In this document: positions 47,211 through 55,480 of the stretch, piece after piece
How the letters are laid out: every line of letters begins with the position of its first letter
Numbering within the stretch: the first letter of the stretch is position 1
The notes under the pieces: model-generated
Seen by the model: the letters and a program-made list of their open reading frames with translations, nothing else
Database searches by the model: none
What the model was told of the DNA's origin: nothing
NCBI RefSeq assembly: GCF_001952075.1
Contig: NZ_LXYU01000002.1
Coordinates: 124,001-188,000, forward strand
Direction of reading: 5' to 3'
Source: Ditibartonella apis
GTDB lineage: Bacteria > Pseudomonadota > Alphaproteobacteria > Rhizobiales > Rhizobiaceae
DNA: 64,000 bases
Program-made: the position numbers and the translations under genes

Positions 47211-48167
47211 TCAGAATCTGTGTGGAAAAAGATCCTCGACAGTCAAATGATGCGGCAGGATTTTTTGCCGATAGAGCTCTGAAGAAAAATCGGTTATCAT
47301 CCTGGAGTTTGTTACCAGCCCGCTCGAATCCCAATCGTCGGCAAGGCGATAGGCGCTTTGCTCTAGATCATCCAATATCCACGGTGTTGTCTCTGCATAT
47401 TTGCGTCGTTTATTCAGCCACAATTTTTTGGATGCCTTCAACAGGCGGTCAACTTCGACTAAAGCTTCGGAATGTTTTTCAACAAATTCTTTTTTGAAAG
47501 CCAACATATGAATTCCGGGAATATAGCCGACTTTGTCATAATAAGCTTGTTCGCTAGCTCTGAAATCCGGCAACAGCTGTCTAAAAGACGTTGATGAATT
47601 GAAAAAACCATCCGGCATAAAGGGTGTCATGATTGCATCGAGCCAACCATTTTCAAGGAGTTCTACCATCGGTTTTTCATCAGGGGCAGCTTCTATGCGG
47701 CCTGGTCTACCAAAGCCATCAAGGCGATCTATAATCGGATGTGCTTCAGTAAGACGCCCTGCATACCAATAGGCATCCTCGACATCCAAGCCTTCCTGAA
47801 AAAGCGCCGTACGTGTCCAGACATTACCTGAATCACGCCATCCTGTTACACCAATACGCTTGCCTTTAAGCTGGCTAAAAGTGGTGATAGGGCTATCTTT
47901 GCGTGTTATAAGGCAACGATGTCGGAAACCACGCATCAGAAAATGCGGAACCCCAATGAGCCGGTCATCATCAACAGCGCGTGCAGAGGCATAGCGGCTG
48001 AAAGATGTTTCTGCTACGTCATAACTATCAATTTCTGCGAGATTGGTTACAAGTGTTCCAACGCGTTCAATATCAAGATCAACATGATCGGATCGAATAT
48101 CACCAAGCAGCAAGGGCGTCAGATAATCCCAATCACGAAAAGCAGCGCGTATTTTGATTTTAGCCAT
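47211..48167 (-). CDS. periplasmic-binding-fold protein, 4,5-dihydroxyphthalate decarboxylase-like
   Basis: A 318-residue protein resembling the 4,5-dihydroxyphthalate decarboxylase/NMT1-like branch of the type 2 periplasmic-binding fold: FRDWDYLTPLLLGDIRSDHVDLDIERV, YDVAETSFSRYASARA, GVPHFLMRGFRHRCLITRKDSPI and LKGKRIGVTGWRDSGNVWTRTALFQE. No signal peptide is seen, so it may be a cytoplasmic enzyme or ligand sensor, not a transport protein. It is first in the minus-strand operon and divergent from the MocR regulator. The reaction is not known. Confidence 0.75.
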   Translation of the reverse strand: MAKIKIRAAFRDWDYLTPLLLGDIRSDHVDLDIERVGTLVTNLAEIDSYDVAETSFSRYASARAVDDDRLIGVPHFLMRGFRHRCLITRKDSPITTFSQLKGKRIGVTGWRDSGNVWTRTALFQEGLDVEDAYWYAGRLTEAHPIIDRLDGFGRPGRIEAAPDEKPMVELLENGWLDAIMTPFMPDGFFNSSTSFRQLLPDFRASEQAYYDKVGYIPGIHMLAFKKEFVEKHSEALVEVDRLLKASKKLWLNKRRKYAETTPWILDDLEQSAYRLADDWDSSGLVTNSRMITDFSSELYRQKILPHHLTVEDLFPHRF

Positions 48168-48219
48168 AAAATCTTCCCCCCTAAATAAACAGAAATATTT
48201 TATCTCAATATTGAAGATT

Positions 48220-48267
48220 AATTGTTTAATTATAATTGTTCAAATAATATTATGTTATTGAACAATT
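48220..48267. promoter_or_regulatory. triple operator repeat between the MocR gene and its divergent operon
   Basis: AATTGTTTAA (48220-48229) and AATTGTTCAA (48234-48243) are direct repeats 14 bases apart, and TTGAACAATT (48258-48267) is the exact inverted copy of the second. Two direct plus one inverted copy in a divergent promoter region is the arrangement typical of MocR/GntR-type binding sites. It sits 53 bases before the TTG start of the regulator and 52 bases from the ATG of the minus-strand gene. Confidence 0.7.
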
Positions 48268-48320
48268 AAAACATTAGACGATATAAATTCGAGAAAGAAT
48301 AAAATCGGGAAAGAGCAAGT

Positions 48321-49685
48321 TTGGCTAAGAAGCATATTGATACAGAATGGTTGGCGGGTCAGATCAGTGATCGTACAACGCGAGGCATCGCAATCCGGAC
48401 GACCAATCTTATTGCAAATGGCCAGCTTGAATTGGGGGCAAAATTACCACCATTGCGTGAACTAGCCTATGTCATGAAAGTCAGTCCTGCTACATTATCC
48501 AATGCATGGAAAGAGTTGCGAAAACTTCGTGTAATAACCGGCAAAGGACGCAACGGTTCATGGATCAGTGGTGTGCGTACTTCCCCAGGACCGTCCCGTT
48601 TTTTGAATGCGCATCCCTCTCGCATGGGACAGGTTGGCAATTATGATAACAATACTATTGATCTTAGCTGGTCGGTGCCTGATCCCGACTTGTTGCCATC
48701 GCTGGAAAAAGCGATGCAACACGGTGTCAAAGTTGCCAATCTGAACAGCTATGACCGTGAAAAAATTCTGCCTGAATTGCGCGAGGCAGTTGAAGCCCGT
48801 TGGCCCTATAAGCCGGAAGGTTTTCTTGTAACCAATGGTGGTTATAGTGCGATCCATGCCATATTGCATGCACTTTATTTTGCAGGAGCCAAGATTGCTG
48901 TCGAAGATCCGACACCTATGCGGATTTTGGATATTATTGAAGATATGGGGTGTGAACCGGTTCCGGTTGCTTGCGATGAAAATGGTCCGATACCGGATGC
49001 GCTTGAAGAAGCTTTAATGCAGGAGCCACAAGCCTTTCTTTATCAACCAAGACTTCATTCCATTCTTGGAGCCAAAATGACCTCGCAAAGATCGAAGTCA
49101 TTGGCAAAAATACTGGAAAATTCAAAAATCATGATTATAGAAGATGATGGACTTGGAGATATTTCATCATTGCCACCTTTATCTCTTGGGAAATATTTTC
49201 CCGATCGTGTTGTGCATATTTTGTCTTTTTCCAAGGCACTCGGGCCGGATTTACGTGTTGCTGTTTTGTCAGCTCCGCTTTCTATCATATCGAAAATACA
49301 ATCCTTTCGTGCTTTCAGTTCAGGTTGGACAAGTCGAATTATGCAATCGGCAACAGCATGGCTCTTGAAAGATGAGGCAACAGTCAAGGAATTGGAAAAG
49401 GCGAGAAAAATATATAAGCAGCGTCGCGAATCTCTTTATCAGGCTTTTGATCAATATGGTGTCAATGCATTTCGGAGTCGTGGTGAAGGTTTTAGCATCT
49501 GGCTCCCTGTTCCCGATGAACAATTTGCCATGATTACATTGGCCTCAAGGCGTATCGCTGTGCTGCCCGGTAGCAAGTGCTCTGTTTATGGAACACAGGC
49601 ATTACGTATATCTACATCCAATCTGGTGGATAATTTTGATTATGTGGCACAAGCTGTAAGGTCGGCATTGAAGCTCCCGGATTAA
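48321..49685 (+). CDS. MocR-type (GntR helix-turn-helix plus aminotransferase) regulator
   Basis: A 454-residue MocR-subfamily regulator with TTG start. N-terminal winged helix (about residues 20-82): ANGQLELGAKLPPLRELAYVMKVSPATLSNAWKELRKLRVITGKGRNGSWI. C-terminal fold-type I aminotransferase domain with the PLP region ILSFSKALGPDLRVAVLSAP (lysine near residue 302) and YQPRLHSILGAKMTSQRSKSLAKIL. Such proteins sense an amino compound through PLP. Divergent from the DHP-decarboxylase-like/nitrilase/ABC operon, which it most likely controls through the repeats in the intergenic region. Confidence 0.9.
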   Translation: MAKKHIDTEWLAGQISDRTTRGIAIRTTNLIANGQLELGAKLPPLRELAYVMKVSPATLSNAWKELRKLRVITGKGRNGSWISGVRTSPGPSRFLNAHPSRMGQVGNYDNNTIDLSWSVPDPDLLPSLEKAMQHGVKVANLNSYDREKILPELREAVEARWPYKPEGFLVTNGGYSAIHAILHALYFAGAKIAVEDPTPMRILDIIEDMGCEPVPVACDENGPIPDALEEALMQEPQAFLYQPRLHSILGAKMTSQRSKSLAKILENSKIMIIEDDGLGDISSLPPLSLGKYFPDRVVHILSFSKALGPDLRVAVLSAPLSIISKIQSFRAFSSGWTSRIMQSATAWLLKDEATVKELEKARKIYKQRRESLYQAFDQYGVNAFRSRGEGFSIWLPVPDEQFAMITLASRRIAVLPGSKCSVYGTQALRISTSNLVDNFDYVAQAVRSALKLPD

Positions 49686-50428
49686 CTCCAACTTGTCTGA
49701 AAAGTACACCCTGACTATTCTTTAAGCGGACATTGTCAGAATAACTTTGCGTTTGGATGTCGAAGAGATAATTTTACGCCATGACGAAATACATACATTC
49801 AAATATTTTTAAACACCACCCGAAATTATTCTTTTAGCCGTCATAGTTTACACACCATATCTAACGGAACGCTTTTAAAACCTCCTTTTTATTATTTTTT
49901 TCATATTAACATATTGATTTTATTATAAATTTATCGAGAATTGATTGGAGCGAATTTCATAATTTTAAACTGTTTAGAACTGTCCACGCAGCTTCCGACA
50001 GCGTGAGGATATTTTGCAAAGCTGGTTGAAGAGCTGGGCGCCACTATCCAACGAACAGACCTCAAAAGGCCCCAATCCGGAAAGCCCTACAATTGTCAAA
50101 TACATTGCTACTGGCACCAAAGGTATAGACCTTCCGTTTAAAAAACTCATTTGAAACTTGCTACAGCTCAATTGGAACAAACAAGAACAGTTCTTCCCCA
50201 CAGGCGATCCCATCATTCTCATAATTCTTTGATAGAAGCCTCTTCACCATTTCCTGATAAGGATCATCGCCACGAACAAGCGTAGGACTTCAAACAGACA
50301 CTTCTGCTCGAAAAACGTCCATCATACCAATGGGAGCCCGTCTCAACTATGAAACCAAAGCGCTAAGCAACGGATATCTTTGTCTTCTATCCGTTGGGTA
50401 GAATTAAATGATAAAATTACGAAATTGC
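49686..50428. other. gap between the MocR gene and tRNA-Ser
   Basis: About 740 bases, very AT-rich at 49800-49960 and more balanced after that. An 82-codon minus-strand frame (49974-50222) has no family pattern. The composition from 49970 to 50400 looks coding-like but stops interrupt all frames, so it may be a decayed gene next to the tRNA. I could not identify an integrase remnant. Confidence 0.45.
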
Positions 50429-50519
50429 TGGCGGAGAAGAAGGGATTCGAACCCTCGAGAGCCTTTTGAGCTCTACTCCCTTAGCAGGGGAGCGCCTTCG
50501 ACCACTCGGCCACCTCTCC
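50429..50519 (-). tRNA. tRNA-Ser (anticodon GCU)
   Basis: On the minus strand the cloverleaf is complete. The 5' GGAGAGG pairs with CTTCTCC. The D-arm is GGCCGAGTGG, and the anticodon arm is CTCCC-CTGCTAA-GGGAG with anticodon GCT. A long serine-type variable arm follows, then a T-arm with GGTTCGAAT, discriminator G and an encoded CCA. It decodes AGC/AGU. Its 3' end faces lower coordinates, that is, the accessory region. Confidence 0.97.
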
Positions 50520-50737
50520 AAGAGGAGCCAATAAACATTCTTTGATGGAAGTTCAAGCGATTTTCACGATTTTCTAAAATTTTATACATATTAATGGCCC
50601 CATTATTGACGTCTCAAACATTTTTGTCAAAGACACTGCGTAGCTGTTCACTAACAGAGCATTGTCTTTCTCGCAGAGAGGCCTTCTGCCATTTAGCCAA
50701 ACGATTTCTTTCGATCTCTCGGTCTGGATTACTCATA

Positions 50738-50775
50738 GTTTATATAATGAATGGGTGTTTATATAATGAATGGGT
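50738..50775. repeat. perfect 19-base tandem duplication
   Basis: GTTTATATAATGAATGGGT occurs twice in direct succession (50738-50756 and 50757-50775), with no mismatch. It lies outside genes, about 220 bases upstream of the tRNA-Ser gene. Likely a recent slippage event. Confidence 0.9.
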
Positions 50776-50896
50776 TTGTTTTATTGCGACTTAATCATCG
50801 TGAATTAGCCGTGACGAATTAGCCAAATTCCTCGTTTTGCACATTCTTTCCTAACTTCTGTAAAACGTCGGTCTGTTGCACGCTGTCATATTCCGT

Positions 50897-50906
50897 CTGT
50901 TGCAAA
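50897..50906 (+). other. IS6-end-like sequence
   Basis: CTGTTGCAAA matches the core of the IS26-type terminal inverted repeat (GGCACTGTTGCAAA), and a near copy, CTGTTGCA, lies about 25 bases upstream. No transposase follows, so it could be a solo remnant or chance. Confidence 0.3.
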
Positions 50907-51415
50907 GCCCGATTGTTTCATTGCTGCTTATAACTTCAATCAGCGGGCAGTTTCTCGATCCAGAAACTTAGAGCTAATCTTCATTCATAAATGCGATCAA
51001 TGTCTAAACCAGCTGACGTCAGTCTATATTTTGAATTGAAAAGTGTTGGTTTTGTGCAATAAAAGAAATTCTGTTCCATATCGAGAATAAAGTGTGTTTC
51101 GACTCGAATAGATCGTATACAAGCGGTCAAAATCAGCGGTTAATGAAAAATTAACACAAAATATATGGTTAATTATCCACAAACAAAATGGCTTGATTGA
51201 TATATTTTTGTGTCATTTTTGCAACAACAATCAATGATACTCGGGTTGGAGACGCCGTTTTTCCTAATTCGTTGTTGAATCGAACTTCATGTCGGGTATG
51301 TTCGATCCATGAAGAAGGAGCGCTTGCGTGCGACTTTTTCGGTTAAGGGGATCGGGATTCAACTTTCTGAACTTCGTGAACCCGACCCAATTTTAACTTT
51401 GACTGGAGGTCAGAT

Positions 51416-52696
51416 ATGAACATTAAGAGCCTTCTTCTCGGCTCCGCTGCAGCTCTCATTGCAGTTTCTGGCGCTCGTGCAGCTGATGTTGTCGTTGCAG
51501 AGCCTGAACCCGTTGAATATGTACGCGTTTGCGACGCGTATGGTGAAGGATATTTCTACATTCCCGGAACCGAGACTTGCATGCGTATTTCCGGCTATGT
51601 CCGTGCAGACATCAAGGGCGGCGATAATGTAGGCGCTCGTAAGCGTGGTGACGTTGATCGTGATACTTACGCATGGCGTACACGTGCAACACTCCGTTTC
51701 CACACCGCTTCCGAAACAGAACTCGGCACATTGCGCACATTCATTGAATTGCGTTCGCAGTGGGACCAAGGTGCAGAATGGGATCACAAGGGTGATTCCG
51801 CTGGTGGTCAACTTCGTTTTGCTTTCATCGAACTCGGTGGCATCCGCGTTGGTCTTGATGAATCCATCTTCAACCATTGGACAGGTTACTATGGTAATGT
51901 CATCAATGACGATATCGTAAACCCGATGGCTTACACACGTACCAATGTTATCAGCTACACATTCAATGCAGGAAACGGTTTCTCCGCTATCTTGGGTGTT
52001 GAACAAGGCAACGATGATTTGAATAACGCTGATAAGTATGGTTATCGTTATTCCCATGCAGATGACGGCGATATTAACTTTAAACGCTATAAACTCAGCG
52101 GTAAAATTGACGACTATACACCGAATGTTGTTGGCGGTTTGAAATTCGTTCAAGGCTGGGGCGGTGTTTCCGTTGTTGGCGCTTACGATGCATTTTATGA
52201 AGAATGGGCAGCCAAGGCTCGTTTGGATTTGAACGTTACCGATCAGTGGAGCGTTTGGGTCATGGGCGGATATAAATCTGCTGACGATTACTACAACTTT
52301 GATAACACCTATGGTATGAAAGATGTCGACGGTAGTCACCATGCTGCACGTATTGGTCATGATGGTGTCCTTAAGTACGGTATTTATCGTCAGATCAACT
52401 CGATCTACGGTGATTGGGGCGGTGACTGGGCTGTTTGGGGTGGTACAACCTTCAAGTTCAATAAGAAGACCAGCTTTAACGCTCAAGTTTCCTACGACGA
52501 TACAGATACATTCGCTGCATCCGTTAACGTAAAGTATGAGTTGGTACCGGGTCTCGTCATTACTCCTGAATTGACTTATGTCTCTTGGGAAAATGATTAC
52601 AGCATTCGCGACGAGATTAGAAATGCTAAGCTTAATGACTCTCTCAAAGGTCAGGATGCTTTCCAGGGTATGGTTCGTATCCAACGTTCGTTCTAA
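51416..52696 (+). CDS. major outer-membrane porin (Omp2b type)
   Basis: A 426-residue porin of the alphaproteobacterial porin family (Brucella Omp2a/b, Rhizobium RopA). Signal peptide MNIKSLLLGSAAALIAVSGARA is followed by ADVVVAEPEPVEYVRVCDAYGEGYFYIPGTETCMRISGYVRAD, the hallmark N-terminus with two cysteines that may pair. The rest is strand after strand and ends IQRSF with terminal phenylalanine. It forms a general diffusion trimer. A strong ribosome site (GGAGGT) and a good terminator suggest high expression. Codon use is strongly biased, which also creates a long antisense frame. Confidence 0.94.
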   Translation: MNIKSLLLGSAAALIAVSGARAADVVVAEPEPVEYVRVCDAYGEGYFYIPGTETCMRISGYVRADIKGGDNVGARKRGDVDRDTYAWRTRATLRFHTASETELGTLRTFIELRSQWDQGAEWDHKGDSAGGQLRFAFIELGGIRVGLDESIFNHWTGYYGNVINDDIVNPMAYTRTNVISYTFNAGNGFSAILGVEQGNDDLNNADKYGYRYSHADDGDINFKRYKLSGKIDDYTPNVVGGLKFVQGWGGVSVVGAYDAFYEEWAAKARLDLNVTDQWSVWVMGGYKSADDYYNFDNTYGMKDVDGSHHAARIGHDGVLKYGIYRQINSIYGDWGGDWAVWGGTTFKFNKKTSFNAQVSYDDTDTFAASVNVKYELVPGLVITPELTYVSWENDYSIRDEIRNAKLNDSLKGQDAFQGMVRIQRSF

Positions 52697-52718
52697 TTCT
52701 TGACTGGATTGAAAATAG

Positions 52719-52747
52719 AAACCGGTGGTTTTGCCACCGGTTTTTTT
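52719..52747 (+). terminator. rho-independent terminator after the porin
   Basis: A 9-base stem AACCGGTGG (52720-52728) with loop TTTTG and complement CCACCGGTT (52734-52742), running into a T-tract to 52747. It starts 23 bases after the porin stop. Confidence 0.95.
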
Positions 52748-53554
52748 ATGCCTGACGGGATTTTAAAGTGGCTTTTGAATATGTCGTGATAACGCGCCTA
52801 TTGGCTGTGTTATTAAACTTTGCAACGCACTTGTCTCTACCTTTGTGATTACCTGTCAAGATTACTAAAGCCGCAAGCGTAACATTGTGATCGGCTCGCG
52901 TTCCGGTAATTTTTTCCTTAACAGATTCAGCTTCATCAACTTGCATTTCGCAAATTCAATTAACTCACTTAGGGTGAAAGGTTTTCTTATAAGAACAGAA
53001 TATGGTTTTGTCCGTAAAATCATGACAGACGGGTTGGCTCATCCTGTTTGTCTGGAGATATTCAAGACGTAATCATACAATCCGGTTAGAGATTTTTTAT
53101 CAGGTAAAATTGAAGGTTGTATAAACATATCTTTCGGTAATTCGATCTAACAAAACATTTTTGAACCGTTTTGAAATTTTTAAAAAAATAACCAGCTATT
53201 TTTAATCCGGATGTTTTTTAATTTTTGATAAAAATAATCTATTAATTAATTTTATATAAGTTATTAATTAAACTATTAGTTTAATTTTTAATTTTACTTA
53301 TTTATATAAATTTTATAAAAAGTATATAAATTTTAATACTATTATTGAAAATAGAGTCATATTTTTCAATACATAAAATTTGAATTTGGCATACTGAAAA
53401 AATGGCTTTTGCGTTACATGAAATCGAAATGTCATTCAAAATTCATCATTTAATTCCACGTCATAACGATTTATTGATGTTCAGGGCAAGGGTATTTTGT
53501 GCTAGTGATGCCAAAATGCGCTTTTGCCTGTTGCCGTTTTAACTGGAATAAACA
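52748..53554. other. AT-rich gap
   Basis: About 800 bases between the porin terminator and the aminotransferase gene. The part at 53160-53400 is extremely AT-rich. No gene, RNA gene or repeat family was recognised. Confidence 0.5.
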
Positions 53555-54676
53555 ATGTCAGCAAAATTTGAGTTCCCGGCTGTTACGCCGCTTGTTGCGT
53601 CTCTCCCATCTACCGTTCCCTTTACAGGACCGGAATCAATCGAACGGAAAACAGGCTGTTTATTTCGCGCCCGATTGGGAGCCAATGAAAATGGCTTCGG
53701 ACCTGCACCATCAGTCATCAAAGCACTACAGCAATCTAACAGTGAGGTCTGGAAATATGGTGACCCGGAAAACTATGATCTGATAAATGCTTTGGCAAAT
53801 CTATATAATTTGAAGCCTGAGCAATTGACGGTTGGCCCGGGCGTAGACTCGTTATTAGGATTGATTGTGCGGCAATATATCGAGCCTGGTGATGTTGTCA
53901 TCAATTCGCTTGGCGGGTATCCGACGTTCAACTACCATGTAGCCGGTTTTGGTGGAAAACTGGTGAATGTTCCCTATTCGAACGACAAATCCGATCTTCA
54001 GGCTCTTTCGAATGCAGCTCATAAATATAAAGCAAAAATTGTTTATCTCGCAAATCCGGATAATCCGTTGGGAACATGGCACAATAAAAATGAGATAGAG
54101 GCTTTCATAACGAATTTACCGAAAACAACCTTGTTGGTTCTTGATGAAGCTTATGGTGAGCTTGCACCGAAAGATGAATTGCCGGAAATGTCCAAAATTT
54201 GGCCTAACGTGTTGCGTATGCGCACCTTTTCCAAAGTTTACGGACTAGCCGGATTGCGTTGTGGCTATGCGATAGGGCCAGCCGAACTCGTCTGCATGTT
54301 CGATAAAGTACGGGATCATTTTTCTGTCAACAAAATGGCACAAATTGCGGCGTTTCACGCTTTGGCGGACAGGAAATATCTTGATGAAGTTATAAGAAAA
54401 ATCGACAATGCAAAAAAAGAAATTGTAAAAATTGCTGAAAGTCATGGATTAAAAACGTTACCATCAGCGACAAACTTTGTCGCGATCGATTGTGGACGTG
54501 ATGGAAATTTTGCAAAAGATGTTCTGGACGGACTGATCAAGCGGGCGATATTCGTGCGTAAGCCTTCTGTTCCTGTTTTGGATCGGCTCATAAGAGTAAG
54601 CGTCGGTCCCCAAAAAGAGATAGATCTTTTTGCAGAAGCTTTTGCATCCGCGCTGGACGCGGCAAATAAGGGGTGA
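53555..54676 (+). CDS. histidinol-phosphate aminotransferase-like PLP enzyme
   Basis: A 373-residue fold-type I aminotransferase of the HisC group. Visible are RLGANENGFGPAPSVIKAL, WKYGDPENYDLINALANLYN, VYLANPDNPLGTWHNKNEI (the N that contacts PLP), VLDEAYGELAP and the PLP lysine in RMRTFSKVYGLAGLRCGYAIG. The C-terminus RLIRVSVGPQKEIDLFAEAF fits. HisC paralogs can act on aromatic amino acids, and no other his genes are next to it, so the exact substrate is open. Its stop lies 5 bases before the next gene. Confidence 0.87.
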   Translation: MSAKFEFPAVTPLVASLPSTVPFTGPESIERKTGCLFRARLGANENGFGPAPSVIKALQQSNSEVWKYGDPENYDLINALANLYNLKPEQLTVGPGVDSLLGLIVRQYIEPGDVVINSLGGYPTFNYHVAGFGGKLVNVPYSNDKSDLQALSNAAHKYKAKIVYLANPDNPLGTWHNKNEIEAFITNLPKTTLLVLDEAYGELAPKDELPEMSKIWPNVLRMRTFSKVYGLAGLRCGYAIGPAELVCMFDKVRDHFSVNKMAQIAAFHALADRKYLDEVIRKIDNAKKEIVKIAESHGLKTLPSATNFVAIDCGRDGNFAKDVLDGLIKRAIFVRKPSVPVLDRLIRVSVGPQKEIDLFAEAFASALDAANKG

Positions 54677-54681
54677 AAAAT

Positions 54682-55047
54682 ATGTCTGATCTGAATAAAC
54701 GTATATTATGCGGCTTTTCCGGCCTCTATGGCGCCGGTGGTATTGCCGCGTATGCTGCTGCCTCGCATATCGGTGGCTATTATGAAGCCGTAGCACCTGT
54801 GCTTCTTGGTAATGCCGCGGCATTGCTGGGGCTTTCAGTTGCAACAAAAACAAACATCGTCATGCGTCTTTCCGGCTTTTTCATCATCATTGGCGTCGCA
54901 CTTTTTGCCTCGGATATCATGTGTCGCGAATTTGCTGAAACACGTCTGTTTCCTTATGCTGCTCCACTTGGTGGCACAATCAACATTCTCGGCTGGCTTT
55001 TGTTAATCATTGCCTCATTTTTGCCTTTTGAAAAAGAAGACGATTAA
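54682..55047 (+). CDS. DUF423 small membrane protein
   Basis: A 121-residue inner-membrane protein with four predicted helices (about residues 8-28, 36-56, 62-83 and 95-115). The ending LFPYAAPLGGTINILGWLLLIIASF carries the DUF423 signature (AP.GG...I.GW). Function is unknown in the family. The ATG at 54682 follows AAGGGG. It is probably co-transcribed with the aminotransferase. Confidence 0.82.
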   Translation: MSDLNKRILCGFSGLYGAGGIAAYAAASHIGGYYEAVAPVLLGNAAALLGLSVATKTNIVMRLSGFFIIIGVALFASDIMCREFAETRLFPYAAPLGGTINILGWLLLIIASFLPFEKEDD

Positions 55048-55203
55048 CGTATCAGATTGCTCGTCAAAACTTTTCTCTTATATAAAAATCTTGAATACTG
55101 CCTTTAAGGATATATGCATTCAAGCATAGGTCGCGTCCTTTGCGTCGTTCATTAATCACGCTTTATAGATGTTGACAAAATAACCTTTTAAGCCAAACAT
55201 GCA

Positions 55204-55315
55204 AACCAACCTTGGGGAGCCTTTCGAGGCTGAGAGTCTGTATTGAATTGGTCAAAATCCGATCAATACAGTGACCCATTGAACCTGAACCAGTTAGGAC
55301 TGGCGGAGGGATGGT
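55204..55315 (+). promoter_or_regulatory. TPP riboswitch (THI element)
   Basis: The conserved THI-box pieces appear in order: GGGGAGC, AGGCTGAGAG, a long variable P3 hairpin (CTGTATTG ... CAATACAG), TGACCCATTGAACCTGAACCAGTTA and GACTGGCGGAGGGA. P1 forms between ACCAACCTT (55204-55212) and AGGGATGGT (55307-55315). Thiamine pyrophosphate binding would lower expression of the thi genes that follow. A TTGACA -35 box lies at 55172-55177. Confidence 0.95.
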
Positions 55316-55480
55316 GTTTATGTTTGACACGCTTTAATATGCGGCAGTCAATTAATTTTCAATCATTCCGGTCCGGTTTTAGTTTGTGTGCCGAGAATTT
55401 ACATTCCGGACACCAAGCATCTGGTTCATTACGGCGTGACCGGCGTTGCAGATGTTTCTTGCAACGCCATTTGACTGTGG

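Larger units (their letters stand above)
50520..51415. other. intergenic region between tRNA-Ser and the porin
   Basis: About 900 bases. It holds a perfect 19-base tandem duplication, an IS6-end-like sequence near 50897 and, at its right end, the porin leader with ribosome site GGAGGT before 51416. A 40-codon minus-strand frame (MSNPDREIERNRLAKWQK start, near 50735) could be a small peptide but has no family match that I know. No other gene is supported. Confidence 0.5.

Noticed and set aside
49974..50222. 82-codon frame left of tRNA-Ser as an integrase remnant
   Set aside because: Both strands were read in all frames and no tyrosine-recombinase motif (R..H..R..Y) or other known family was found.
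51410..52684. 424-codon open frame antisense to the porin
   Set aside because: It mirrors the porin gene almost exactly, has a threonine/isoleucine/valine-rich composition with many cysteines, no ribosome site and no family pattern. It arises from biased codon use in a highly expressed gene.
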